A stretch of DNA of 64,000 nt from positions 328,001 through 392,000 of the forward strand of contig NZ_JAIRAU010000027.1 of the NCBI RefSeq assembly GCF_020073745.1, written 5' to 3'. Position 1 is the stretch's first letter, and each line of letters begins with the position of its first letter. A program made the position numbers and the translations under genes. This DNA comes from Nannocystis pusilla (GTDB taxonomy: Bacteria; Myxococcota_A; Polyangia; Nannocystales; Nannocystaceae). This document shows, one piece after another, positions 19,909 through 27,780 of the stretch. The notes beneath the pieces were generated by a model. It was not told the origin of the DNA. It saw nothing but the letters and a program-made list of their open reading frames with translations, and did not search any database.

Positions 19909-20877
19909 GTGCCAGCGCCCTCGATCCGGCCCGTCCGCGGCCTCGCCCTCGCGGTCCTGCTCGCGTGCGGGCCGGCGGCCTGCGGCGACGACGACGCCGC
20001 GCCCGCCGTGGAGCCGACCAGCCTGCCGCCGCGCCCCGGGGCCGCGCGCCAGAGCCAGGCCGAGGTCGCCCGCGCCGGCGTCGACGCCCTCCTGGCCACG
20101 CCGACCCCGGCGACCCTGCTCGCGGTCCTGGCCCAGAGCCACGCCACCGCGCGCGAGCTGCTCGGCCGCCACACCCTCAAGTACACGGCCGAGTTCAACC
20201 TCACGCCGGTCGAGCCGGTGCGCCCGGCGGTCGACACGCCGGTGCTGCCGGCGCAGAAGGTCGTCGACGAGCTCGAGCTGCAGTGGGCCGCCGGTCCCGA
20301 AGAACCTGTCCGTTTCTACCTGTCCCAACATACCGATCAGCACCGCGGGCGCGAGGTCATGGTCCTCGACGAGAAGGCCTACACGCGGCTGATGCACCGC
20401 GGCTGGCACGTGCGCCCGCTCGACGCCGACCTCCACCTGCGCTGGCTCGACGAGGCCCAGCGCAGCGTCCACGACGTCGTCGAGCTGGCCGCGCCGGCGC
20501 TGGCCGTGGCCGCGGTCGAGGAGGGCGAGCTGGTGCGGGTGACACTGTCGCTGGCCGAGCCCGGCGCGCGCGCCCCCGTGGCCGCGAGCGCCGCCCCCGG
20601 CCGCGCCTGGCGCGAGCGCGCCGAGGTCACGGCGGTCGAGGGCACGCTGACGCTCGAGCGGGCCACCGGGTTGTGGCAGTCCGCGGAGGTGCGGGTCGGC
20701 TACGGGGTGCGGGACGAGCTCGAGCGGGCGCTGGTCGGCGAGACCCACCTCACCGGCACGGCGGGGCGGGCCCCCGATCTGCAGATCCAGGCGCCGGAGC
20801 ACGTCCAGCCGCTGCCGGAGCGGGTCCGCTACGAGAGCGAGCGGCGGCGTCTGCTCGACGGCCTCGCCGGCACCTGA
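19909..20877 (+). CDS. Lipoprotein of unknown function
   Basis: A 322-residue protein with a lipoprotein signal (LALAVLLACGPAACGDDD; Cys20 or Cys25) and an acidic +2 region that favours retention or surface exposure. The mature part is Ala/Glu-rich with the HTLKYTAEFNLTPVEPV and FYLSQHTDQHRGREVMVLDE segments, predicted mixed alpha/beta. No family recognised. The GTG start lies 57 bases from the divergent prepilin-peptidase gene. The coding sequence contains a two-unit repeat with CCTG at 20305 and 20319. Confidence 0.65.
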   Translation: MPAPSIRPVRGLALAVLLACGPAACGDDDAAPAVEPTSLPPRPGAARQSQAEVARAGVDALLATPTPATLLAVLAQSHATARELLGRHTLKYTAEFNLTPVEPVRPAVDTPVLPAQKVVDELELQWAAGPEEPVRFYLSQHTDQHRGREVMVLDEKAYTRLMHRGWHVRPLDADLHLRWLDEAQRSVHDVVELAAPALAVAAVEEGELVRVTLSLAEPGARAPVAASAAPGRAWRERAEVTAVEGTLTLERATGLWQSAEVRVGYGVRDELERALVGETHLTGTAGRAPDLQIQAPEHVQPLPERVRYESERRRLLDGLAGT

Positions 20878-21019
20878 GCGGGCGCCCGAGGCCGCGGTCG
20901 CGCGAGCGGGCGAGCGAGCGGAGGTCGGCGAGTCGAACCGCGCTCGTGCGTGAGCTGACGCGCCGGGGCGGACCCCGGGGGCCTTTGCCTCGCCGCTCGC
21001 CCGCGCTAAAAGGCCACGC

Positions 21020-21736
21020 GTGACGAAGCCTGCCCTTACGCGCGCGGATCTGCCGCCCGCCCTCCAGCGTGCGCTCGACCTCGCCGTCGACGCCAAGGCC
21101 GCCGCGCCCGTGGTCCTCAAGCTCACCGACGTGGCCGGCTACACCGACTGGGCCCTGGTCGTGTCCGGCCGGTCCGACCGCCACGTCGGCGGCATCACCG
21201 AGGCGATCATGGCTGGCCTGAAGGACATCCAGACCACCCCGATCGGCACCGACGGCCTCGAGGAGCACCTGTGGGACCTCCTCGACTACGACGACTTCCT
21301 GATCCACGTGTTCTACCACCCGGTGCGCAAGCACTACGACCTCGAGAGCATGTGGCGCGACGCGCCGCAGGCCGAGCTCGGGCTGCCGGCGGAGGTCATG
21401 GACACCGCCGGGCTCGAGGGCCTGGCGCCGCCGGCCGACATGCCGCCGTTCCGCGGCGGCACCTTCGGCGCGTTCCCGGGCGAGCTCGAGGACGAGGAGG
21501 AGCTGGCCGGCGCGCCGGGTGAGCTGGCGCCCGACGAGGACGACGAGGGCGAGGACCTCGACGCCGCGGACGACGAGGCCGCCGAGTACGACGAGAGCGA
21601 CGAGAGCGACGACTTCGCCGACGAGGAGGGCGACTACGCCTACGCCGACGACGAGGACGACGAGGACCTCGCCGACGAGCCGGCCGACGAGGCCGCCCCG
21701 GCCGAGGCGACGCCACCCGCCCCGCGGCGCAAGTGA
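21020..21736 (+). CDS. rsfS: Ribosomal silencing factor RsfS with acidic C-terminal tail
   Basis: A 238-residue protein. Residues about 14-125 match RsfS (formerly YbeB/Iojap): ALDLAVDAKAAAPVVLKLTD, then TDWALVVSGRSDRHVGGITE and the HLWDLLDYDDFLIHVFY block. RsfS binds ribosomal protein L14 and blocks subunit joining in starvation. Standard RsfS is about 105-120 residues. Here a roughly 90-residue tail from about 150 onward is mainly Asp/Glu/Ala (DEEELAGAPGELAPDEDDEG and similar), presumably disordered. The rlmH gene follows after 4 bases, the order seen in many bacteria. Confidence 0.93.
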   Translation: MTKPALTRADLPPALQRALDLAVDAKAAAPVVLKLTDVAGYTDWALVVSGRSDRHVGGITEAIMAGLKDIQTTPIGTDGLEEHLWDLLDYDDFLIHVFYHPVRKHYDLESMWRDAPQAELGLPAEVMDTAGLEGLAPPADMPPFRGGTFGAFPGELEDEEELAGAPGELAPDEDDEGEDLDAADDEAAEYDESDESDDFADEEGDYAYADDEDDEDLADEPADEAAPAEATPPAPRRK

Positions 21737-21740
21737 GACC

Positions 21741-22166
21741 GTGAAGATCAGCGTCGTCGCCGCCGGCAAGCTCAAGGACACCGCGCTCGTCGCGTTGTGC
21801 GCCGACTATTTGCGGCGCGTGCAGCCGTTCGTCACCGTCGAGGTGCTCGAGGTCCGCGACCTCGCGGCGATCCGCACCCACTGGTCGCGCTACGAGGGCG
21901 CCCGCGTGCTCCTCGACGAGCGCGGCGAGCAGCTGGCCACCCGCGAGCTCGCGCAGTGGATCGACCGCTGGCGCCGCGACGCCCGCGACGTCGCGCTCTA
22001 CATCGGCGACGCCGACGGCTTCACCGTCACCGACCGCACCCAGGCCGACCGCCTGCTGGCCGTGTCGCGCATGACCCTGCCGCACCGGCTCGTGCGCCTG
22101 ATCCTGCTCGAGCAGCTCTACCGCGCCGGCTCGCTGCTCGCCGGGCACCCGTACCACCACGGCTGA
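21741..22166 (+). CDS. rlmH: 23S rRNA (pseudouridine1915-N3)-methyltransferase RlmH
   Basis: A 141-residue SPOUT methyltransferase that modifies pseudouridine 1915 in helix 69 of 23S rRNA, on 70S ribosomes. Family landmarks are VLLDERGEQLATRELAQWID, ALYIGDADGF (SAM-binding knot) and the C-terminal LLEQLYRAGSLLAGHPYHHG. The GTG at 21741 starts the conserved MKISVVAAGK. It lies 4 bases after rsfS, so both concern late ribosome states. A helix-69-like sequence occurs 2.6 kb downstream at 24784-24922. Confidence 0.96.
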   Translation: MKISVVAAGKLKDTALVALCADYLRRVQPFVTVEVLEVRDLAAIRTHWSRYEGARVLLDERGEQLATRELAQWIDRWRRDARDVALYIGDADGFTVTDRTQADRLLAVSRMTLPHRLVRLILLEQLYRAGSLLAGHPYHHG

Positions 22167-22240
22167 GCTGGCCCGAGGGGCATGGCCTCGCGGGCATGTC
22201 CGATCGGGCATGTGCCATTGGGCATGGCCGAACAGGCAGG
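22167..22240. repeat. 14-bp-periodic CATG array, 6 units
   Basis: Centres GCTG 22167, CATG 22181, 22195, 22209, 22223, and CAGG 22237, all 14 apart. It begins immediately after the rlmH stop codon. Units include TGTCCGATCGGGCA and TGGCCTCGCGGGCA. Confidence 0.87.
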
Positions 22241-22500
22241 TTGCTCGCGCGGGCCCGCCGGTGCGAAGGGGCCACGACGTGGCGGCCCCGCTGTTCGTGG
22301 CGGTGTCGGCGTGCTCGCGCGAGGCCTCGCTCGGGCGAGGCCGTCCGCGCCGGCCCCAGCGGGCGCCGGAGCGTGCGGCCGATGCACGACATGTCCGCGG
22401 GCCGGCTGGTGTCGGCGGCGCCGGAGACCCCTCCGCGGGCCGTGGGGCCGCTCCTGCGCCGCCCGTCCGCTCGCGGCGCGCCTGCGGTATCCTCGGCCGC

Positions 22501-23421
22501 GTGGACCAGCCGCCGCGCGGACACGCCGACCTGCTCGCCCTCGTCGCCCGCCACGCGCCGGGCGAGGGCCGCATCGACACGCCGTACCCCGGGGTGTGGT
22601 TCTGGCGCGCCGACCGGCCGTTCGCCAAGCGCAAGTCGGAGGCGCTGACGCTGCAGCTGGCGGTGGTGGTGCAGGGGCGCAAGCAGGCCAGCTTCGGCGC
22701 CCACGCGCTCCCCTACGATGCGTTCAACTACCTCGTGCTCACGGGCGAGGCCGAGTTCGAGAGCACCGTGCTCGAGGCCAGCCCGGAGCGGCCGTACCTC
22801 TCGATCGGCGTGGCCATGCCGCCCGACGTGGTCGCCCGCACCCTGATCGCGCTGGCCGACAGCGAGGTCGGCGTGGTCGAGGAGCCGGTGCCGGCGTTCG
22901 TCTCGCGGCTCGACGCGCCGATCGTCGGCGCGCTCGTGCGCCTGGTCGAGGCGGTCTTCGATCCGGCCGAGCGGACCGTGCTGGCGCCGCTGATCGTCGA
23001 GGAGATCGTGTTCCGGCTGCTGCGCTCCGACGCCGCCGCGGTGCTGCGCCGCGCCGTCCGCCGCGGCGACGAGGCGCGGATCCAGGAGTCGATGGCGTTC
23101 ATCCGCGCCCACGCGGCGACGCGGCTGACGGTCGAGGAGCTGGCGCGGCGGGTGGCCATGAGCCCGTCGCACTTCGCCCACCGGTTCCGCGCGGTCGCCC
23201 GCGTCAGCCCGATGCGCTACGTCAAGCACGTCCGCCTGCACGAGGCGCGCCTGCTGCTGCTGCGCGGCGCCCGGGCGAGCGAGGCGGCGGACCGGGTCGG
23301 CTACGCCAGCGCCTCGCACTTCACCCGCGACTTCAAGAGCTACTTCGGCGTCCCGCCGGCGGAGTACGCCCGTCGGCTGACGCCGCAGGAGCCGGCGAGC
23401 GCGGCGACGAGCCCGGGATAG
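22501..23421 (+). CDS. AraC-family transcriptional regulator
   Basis: A 306-residue regulator with an N-terminal AraC_N-type sensing domain (TPYPGVWFWRADRPFAKR through LTLQLAVVVQGRKQ) and a C-terminal double helix-turn-helix. The latter includes LTVEELARRVAMSPSHFAHR and ASEAADRVGYASASHFTRDF, ending with the family motif FKSYFGVPPAEYARR. GTG 22501 gives the complete sensing domain. The aldo/keto reductase gene follows 203 bases downstream in the same direction and is a plausible target, as such pairs are common. Confidence 0.93.
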   Translation: MDQPPRGHADLLALVARHAPGEGRIDTPYPGVWFWRADRPFAKRKSEALTLQLAVVVQGRKQASFGAHALPYDAFNYLVLTGEAEFESTVLEASPERPYLSIGVAMPPDVVARTLIALADSEVGVVEEPVPAFVSRLDAPIVGALVRLVEAVFDPAERTVLAPLIVEEIVFRLLRSDAAAVLRRAVRRGDEARIQESMAFIRAHAATRLTVEELARRVAMSPSHFAHRFRAVARVSPMRYVKHVRLHEARLLLLRGARASEAADRVGYASASHFTRDFKSYFGVPPAEYARRLTPQEPASAATSPG

Positions 23422-23624
23422 GGACCTGTGCGCGCGGGCCTCGACGGCGCGGCGCAGGATCGGGCAACACGGGCGCAGCGCCCGGCAAGGGCGACCGAGC
23501 GGCGCGCCGCGGGAGCGCGGGGACGTGCCGCGGCCCGGGCCGAGAAGCGCCTCGCAGGATCGGGCAAGAGAAGCGCAGCGGCCGGCGTGGCGGCGCGCCG
23601 GGGTCATCGCATACACAGGACGGC

Positions 23625-24611
23625 ATGAAGACACGCAAGCTCGGTACCACCGACCTCGACCTCTCCGCGATCGGCCTCGGCTGCATGGGGATGTCCGACT
23701 TCTACGGCGCCGCGGACGACCAGCGCTCGATCGCCGTCATCCATCACGCGCTCGACCACGGCGTCAACTTCCTCGACACCGCCGACATGTACGGCTCCGG
23801 CCGCAACGAGCAGCTGGTCGGCAAGGCCATCCAGGGCCGGCGCGACCGCGTCGTCCTGGCCACCAAGTTCGCCATCCGCCGCGGCCCCAACGGCGAGTTC
23901 CTCGGCGTCTCGGGCAAGCCCGAGTACGTCAAGGAGGCCTGCGACGCCAGCCTCAAGCGCCTCGGCGTCGACGTCATCGACCTGTACTACCAGCACCGCG
24001 TCGATCCCGAGGTCCCGATCGAGGACACGGTCGGGGCGATGGCCGACCTGGTCAAGGCCGGCAAGGTGCGCCACCTCGGGCTCAGCGAGGCCGCGCCGGC
24101 GACGATCCGCCGCGCATACAAGGTGCACCCGATCGCCGCGCTGCAGACCGAGTACTCGCTGTGGAGCCGCGACCCCGAGGACGAGATCCTCGGCGTGTGC
24201 GCCGAACTCGGCATCACCTTCGTCGCCTACAGCCCGCTCGGCCGCGGCTTCCTCACCGGCCAGATCAAGACGATCGAGGACCTCGCCGCCGACGACTTCC
24301 GCCGCCACTCGCCGCGCTTCCAGGGCGAGAACTTCCAGAAGAACCTCGACCTCGTGCGCAAGATCGAGGAGCTCTCGCGCGCCCGCGGCGTCACCGCGGC
24401 CCAGCTCGCGCTCGCCTGGCTGCTGGCCCGCGCCGACAACATCGTCCCGATCCCCGGCACGCGCAGCGAGGCCCGCCTCGCCGAGAACATCGCCGCCGTC
24501 GACCTCGTGCTCACCGCCGACGAGCTCGCGGCGATCGACGCCATCGCGCCCCGCGGGGCGGCGGCCGGCGAACGCTACCCGGCGGCGAGCATGCGCCAGG
24601 TCAACGGCTGA
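23625..24611 (+). CDS. Aldo/keto reductase
   Basis: A 328-residue NADPH-dependent oxidoreductase of the potassium-channel-beta / YajO-like branch. The catalytic tetrad is intact: Asp51, Tyr56 (DTADMYG), Lys81 (LATKFA) and His124 (YYQHRVD). The cofactor-binding C-terminal segment reads NIVPIPGTRSEARLAENIAA. An AGGA ribosome-binding site is 5 bases before ATG 23625. It lies downstream of the AraC regulator and probably reduces an aldehyde or ketone under its control; the substrate is unknown. Confidence 0.94.
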   Translation: MKTRKLGTTDLDLSAIGLGCMGMSDFYGAADDQRSIAVIHHALDHGVNFLDTADMYGSGRNEQLVGKAIQGRRDRVVLATKFAIRRGPNGEFLGVSGKPEYVKEACDASLKRLGVDVIDLYYQHRVDPEVPIEDTVGAMADLVKAGKVRHLGLSEAAPATIRRAYKVHPIAALQTEYSLWSRDPEDEILGVCAELGITFVAYSPLGRGFLTGQIKTIEDLAADDFRRHSPRFQGENFQKNLDLVRKIEELSRARGVTAAQLALAWLLARADNIVPIPGTRSEARLAENIAAVDLVLTADELAAIDAIAPRGAAAGERYPAASMRQVNG

Positions 24612-24621
24612 GCGCGGCGCC

Positions 24622-24658
24622 TCTGTCTATCGGGACATGCTTTTAAAAGCATGTCCCG
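24622..24658. repeat. Repeat units forming a perfect 28-bp palindrome
   Basis: Centres TCTG 24622, CATG 24636 and CATG 24650. Bases 24631-24644 and 24645-24658 are exact inverted copies with no loop, so two CATG centres sit symmetrically about a TTTT/AAAA middle. It follows the aldo/keto-reductase stop by 11 bases and may act as a bidirectional terminator or protein site. Confidence 0.8.
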
Positions 24659-24708
24659 ACGAGCTCGTCTTACGGCGCGCTTGGGCGCAGCGGGGAGACA
24701 TTGCAGGA

Positions 24709-24768
24709 CATGTTTGATCCAACATGTCCCATGCATAATGTCAGACTCGGCATGTTCGATGAGACATG
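24709..24768. repeat. 14-bp-periodic CATG array, 5 units
   Basis: CATG centres at 24709, 24723, 24751 and 24765 with a degenerate AATG at 24737, all in phase. It lies 15 bases from the 3' end of the minus-strand rRNA-like unit and could terminate its transcript. Confidence 0.82.
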
Positions 24769-24783
24769 TGCGCGCGAGGCAAA

Positions 24784-24922
24784 GCGAGGCCGCCCGACCC
24801 GGGTTTCTCTACCTTAGGACCGTTTTAGTTACGACCGCCGTCTACCGGATTTGCGTCCGGCACTGGGCTGTGACCTCTCCCGAGATCAACTTTGATATCC
24901 CGGGCCCACGTGGCCGCCTCGC
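24784..24922 (-). ncRNA. 23S rRNA domain IV-like sequence (helix 69 mimic), candidate structured RNA
   Basis: Read on the minus strand, 24846 to 24804 matches E. coli 23S rRNA around helix 69 (about nt 1900-1942) at 39 of 43 positions, compared from memory. The helix 69 hairpin is at 24836-24817, followed by the invariant CCTAAGGTAG. Upstream, CAGCCCAGTGCCGG aligns with the 23S segment GCCTGCCCGGTGCCGG, and further 5' an ATCAA-AG-TTGAT hairpin replaces the CACGAAAGTG hairpin. Helix 68, about 70 nt in rRNA, is reduced to CCGGA-CGCAAA-TCCGG (24860-24845). Two helices enclose the unit: GCGAGGC/GCCTCGC (24922-24916 with 24790-24784) and CCCGGG/CCCGGG (24904-24899 with 24803-24798). U1911 and U1915 equivalents are kept; U1917 is A. 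No flanking 23S sequence exists. It is either a derived functional RNA or a decayed fragment; the neat closure of the shortened helix favours the former (inference). Confidence 0.7.
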
Positions 24923-25132
24923 CGCCCGAGCGTAACGTGGGCCGGTCGCTGGGACAAGCGGGCGGGGCTGTAGCTCGCTCGTCGGCTGCCGTCGCGCGCG
25001 GGCGACCGGCGTGTCACCGCACGGTGTCGAGTTCGCTGCGTTCGCGCGAGGCGGTGCGTCGAGCCGCACGCGTGCTGCGGCAAACGCGGCGCGGGCTTCC
25101 CTCGGCTGGAGGGACGCGCTAGGAGGACCGCC
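24923..25132. other. Leader region of the NuiA-domain lipoprotein
   Basis: About 210 G+C-rich bases between the rRNA-like unit and ATG 25133. An AGGAGG-type ribosome-binding site (ctAGGAGGACC near 25121-25129) precedes the lipoprotein gene. It must also hold the promoter of the minus-strand RNA if that is transcribed. I could not identify convincing -35/-10 boxes. Confidence 0.4.
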
Positions 25133-25975
25133 ATGTCCATTCGTCCCTGCCTCCTCGCCACGTTCGCCGTCGCCCTCGCCTGCAGTCCCACCGAGCCCGC
25201 GACGACCGACGGCACAGGCACCGACGCGACGACGACGACCTCGACGACCGGCCCGACCACCGGCGAGCCGACCATCGGGGACGGGACCGTGAGCGCGACC
25301 GGCGACAGCACGACGGACGCGAGCACCACGGGCGACAGCACCACCGAGGCGATCACCTCGAGCGCCGAGACGACGACGACGACGGGGGACGAGACCACCA
25401 CCACGACGACCGGCGACGACACGACGACGACGGGCGACGACACGACCACGGGCGACACGACGACGACGGGCGACACCACGACGACGGGCGACACTGACTC
25501 GACGACCGGCGACGACGGCCTGGGCGCGGCCGCGCAGGCGGCGATCGACGCGCTCGAGGTCGCGGTCGACGGCGTGCTGTGGACGAGCGAGTCGGACTAC
25601 CCGTGGACCGTGTTCGGCCTGGCCGACGCCGCGCCGGTGACCGTGGACAACTTCAAGGAGCTGATCGGGCCGCTGATCGTGGTCGAGGACTGGGAGGCGC
25701 CGCTCGAGGAGCAGGTGATCGAGGAGGAGCCGTGGCAGGACATCTTCCTCGACATGACGACGCCGCAGGACTGGTGGACCGACTACGAGCTGATGCGCGC
25801 CGAGCAGTACGAGGCGATCCAGGCGGTGCTCGAGGCGCACCTCGTCGACCTCAAGATGTTCCGGATCGGCGAGCAGTCGGGCATGTGGCTGTCGGGGGCG
25901 ATCGACATGTTCGTGATCGGCGAGACGGCCGACGGCGACCTGGTCGGGATCCAGACCATCACGGTCGAGACCTGA
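25133..25975 (+). CDS. Lipoprotein with Thr-rich linker and nuclease A inhibitor-like domain
   Basis: A 280-residue lipoprotein (signal with AVALAC, Cys17). A linker of about 110 residues made of Thr, Gly and Asp (TTTTGDDTTTGD type) leads to a C-terminal domain from about residue 140. That domain matches the NuiA-like family: VDGVLWTSESDYPWTVFGL, then KELIGPLIVVEDW, a DWWTDYELMRAEQYEAIQ helix, LKMFRIGEQ and the ending VGIQTITVET. NuiA of Anabaena inhibits the secreted nuclease NucA. A surface-displayed version could protect against extracellular nuclease or have been recruited for another protein partner (inference). A clear ribosome-binding site precedes the ATG. Confidence 0.8.
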   Translation: MSIRPCLLATFAVALACSPTEPATTDGTGTDATTTTSTTGPTTGEPTIGDGTVSATGDSTTDASTTGDSTTEAITSSAETTTTTGDETTTTTTGDDTTTTGDDTTTGDTTTTGDTTTTGDTDSTTGDDGLGAAAQAAIDALEVAVDGVLWTSESDYPWTVFGLADAAPVTVDNFKELIGPLIVVEDWEAPLEEQVIEEEPWQDIFLDMTTPQDWWTDYELMRAEQYEAIQAVLEAHLVDLKMFRIGEQSGMWLSGAIDMFVIGETADGDLVGIQTITVET

Positions 25976-25980
25976 ACCAG

Positions 25981-26040
25981 CCTGCTCTTTCGAGCATGTT
26001 CGGATGGGCATGTCGCATCGAGCATGCCGAAACGGACATG
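25981..26040. repeat. 14-bp-periodic CATG array, 5 units
   Basis: Centres CCTG 25981, CATG 25995, 26009, 26023 and 26037. The first unit is a perfect hairpin TGCTC-TTTC-GAGCA. It fills the gap between the convergent NuiA-like and 26054 genes. Confidence 0.87.
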
Positions 26041-26053
26041 CTCGAACGAGGGC

Positions 26054-26497
26054 TCACTGCTTGTGGACGCGGCCCTCGGCGTCGACGGCGAAGGTCAGCT
26101 CCTCGCGCAGCAGCTGGTTGCTGTCCTGCGAGCGCGACAGCATCACGGTGGCGCTGGCCTCGTCGAAGCCGTCGGCGACGGTGAGGAGCACGCGGAAGGT
26201 CTGGGGCGTGCGCGGCGGGACGAAGCCGTCCCAGCGGGTGGCGCCGCTGCCCTCGACGTTGAAGCCCTGGATATAGACCTCGGCGACCAGCTTGTTGGTC
26301 TCGACGATCCCGCCGACGCGCATCTTGAGCACGAGCTCGACCTGGCGCGGGCCCCTGGGCTCGTAGGTGAGGTCGAGGAACAGCTCGGCGTCGTCCTCCT
26401 TGACCGACTCGCTGCGCACCGACACCGGTCCGCCGACCGACTTGTGGGCGCAGCCGAGGAGGAGCGCCGCCAGGGCCAGGGGCATGGCAGATCGCAT
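26054..26497 (-). CDS. Small lipoprotein of unknown function
   Basis: A 147-residue lipoprotein: MRSAMPLALAALLLGC with Cys16 as lipid site. The mature domain of about 130 residues alternates strands (AELFLDLTYEPRGPRQVEL, VAEVYIQGFNVEG, TFRVLLTVADGFDEA), suggesting an immunoglobulin-like beta-sandwich. An in-frame start at 26533 adds only a charged stretch that would spoil the signal peptide. No family recognised. Convergent with the NuiA-domain lipoprotein. Confidence 0.65.
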   Translation of the reverse strand: MRSAMPLALAALLLGCAHKSVGGPVSVRSESVKEDDAELFLDLTYEPRGPRQVELVLKMRVGGIVETNKLVAEVYIQGFNVEGSGATRWDGFVPPRTPQTFRVLLTVADGFDEASATVMLSRSQDSNQLLREELTFAVDAEGRVHKQ

Positions 26498-26630
26498 GGC
26501 CGCAGTCTGGCACGAGCGCCGCGGTCTGGCCATTTCGCGTCGTGTCGCGCGGGGAGCGGGCAGGCCATGGGGAGACCGACGGGCGATCCGGCCGAAGCAC
26601 CGGCGAGGGCCGCCCGAAATGGCCCGGTCG

Positions 26631-27761
26631 TCAGCGGGACGGCAGCCCGAACTGCAGCGCGACCTCGAGGCCGAGCGAGAGCTCGAGGCCGCCGACGCGG
26701 AAGCGCGGCACGCCGATCGCGTCGGCGAGGGCGACCACCCGCGGGCCCTCGTGCTCGTCGACGACGAACGCGCCGCCGACCTCGAGGCGCGGGCCGAGGC
26801 GCAGGCCGAGGTCGCGCCGCGGCTGCAGGCGATAGCCAGGCGACAGGCGGAGGAACCCGCCGAGCAGCGGCGGCTGGGCCACCACGTCGTCGCCGGCCAA
26901 CAGCGGCGCGCGCTCGCCCTCGCGCGTGACCCACCACGGCTCGATCGCCAGGCCGAGGAGGATCGGCAGCTCGAAGGCGCCGCGGCGCAGGGCGTAGCCG
27001 GCAGCCACGGCGATCCGCAGCCGGCCGAGACCGACGCCGGCCTCGGTCTGGCCGATCGCGCGGGCCTCGAGCGCCGCGGCGAAGCCCCGGGGGCTCCGAA
27101 CCTCGAGGCCGATCCCGCCGCCCGCGCCGGCGAACGGCCCGCCGTAGACCTTCCGGCCGGCGCCCAGGACCGCCGCGCCGTGCAGGGCGAGGCCGAGCTG
27201 CCACCGCGGGGCGTCGGAGCTGTCCTTCGGGACCTGTATGTTGGGACCTGTCGGTTCGGCCTGGCTCGGCGGCGGCGGGGCGGGCTCGGGCTCGGCCTGC
27301 GGCTCGGCGGCGGCCGGCGGCGGGATCGCGACGTCCTCCTCGTCGGGGGCGACGGCGCCCTGCTCGACGGCGAAGATCAGGTTGGCGGCGGTGCTGGCGG
27401 CGACGCGCACCTCCTGGCCGATCTCGACCGGGAAGCTGCGCTCGTAGGCGCGGCCGTCGGAGGTGATGATCCGCAGGGCCCCGCGGTCGTCGGCGGGGCG
27501 CGAGAGCTGGAGATAGAGGTGCGGCGACTCGCTCGGGGCGGGGCCGCCGTGGCGCTCGATCGGCAGCCGCGGCAGGCGCAGGCGCAGCGCGGCGAGCACG
27601 GCCGCCTCGTCGAAGCCGCCGATGTCGACCCGCGCGGCCCGGAACTCCTGCGGCTCGTCGGCGGTGGTAGTGTCTGTCTCCGGGGACATGTCCGAAGGCG
27701 CAGTCGATGCAGCCGCGGGAGCGGCTAGCAGGACGAGCGCGCATGTCGAGGCGGAGAGCAC
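26631..27761 (-). CDS. Exported protein with C-terminal beta-rich (possible outer-membrane) domain
   Basis: A 376-residue protein. An Ala/Leu-rich signal peptide ends near residue 19 (APAAAS). Residues about 40-140 form a domain that begins FRAARVDIGGFDEAAVLAAL, followed by a Pro/Ala/Glu linker (about 150-180) and a C-terminal half of alternating hydrophobic strands (GIGLEVRSPRGFAAALEARA, LRIAVAAGYALRRGAFELPI) that could be an 8-stranded barrel. Such barrel-plus-linker proteins are numerous in myxobacteria. Repeats with CCTG 27233/27247 and TCTG 27673/CATG 27687 lie in its linker and near the signal peptide. The role is unknown. Confidence 0.6.
   Translation of the reverse strand: MLSASTCALVLLAAPAAASTAPSDMSPETDTTTADEPQEFRAARVDIGGFDEAAVLAALRLRLPRLPIERHGGPAPSESPHLYLQLSRPADDRGALRIITSDGRAYERSFPVEIGQEVRVAASTAANLIFAVEQGAVAPDEEDVAIPPPAAAEPQAEPEPAPPPPSQAEPTGPNIQVPKDSSDAPRWQLGLALHGAAVLGAGRKVYGGPFAGAGGGIGLEVRSPRGFAAALEARAIGQTEAGVGLGRLRIAVAAGYALRRGAFELPILLGLAIEPWWVTREGERAPLLAGDDVVAQPPLLGGFLRLSPGYRLQPRRDLGLRLGPRLEVGGAFVVDEHEGPRVVALADAIGVPRFRVGGLELSLGLEVALQFGLPSR
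27219..27250. repeat. 14-bp-periodic element in a coding linker
   Basis: Centres GCTG 27219, CCTG 27233 and CCTG 27247. Units TGTCCTTCGGGACC and TGTATGTTGGGACC; the first can form a stem capped by a UUCG loop. The element encodes part of the linker of the 26631 protein. Confidence 0.6.
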
Positions 27762-27780
27762 GGGGCGAGCCTGGCAAGTT

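Noticed and set aside
24804..24830. Match to the I-CeuI homing endonuclease target as a sign of an intron insertion
   Set aside because: It differs at two positions and is simply part of the helix 69 region; no endonuclease or intron is present.
24651..24935. Plus-strand open frame of 94 residues across the rRNA-like unit
   Set aside because: The conserved sequence is rRNA on the other strand; the peptide has no features and would begin within a repeat array.
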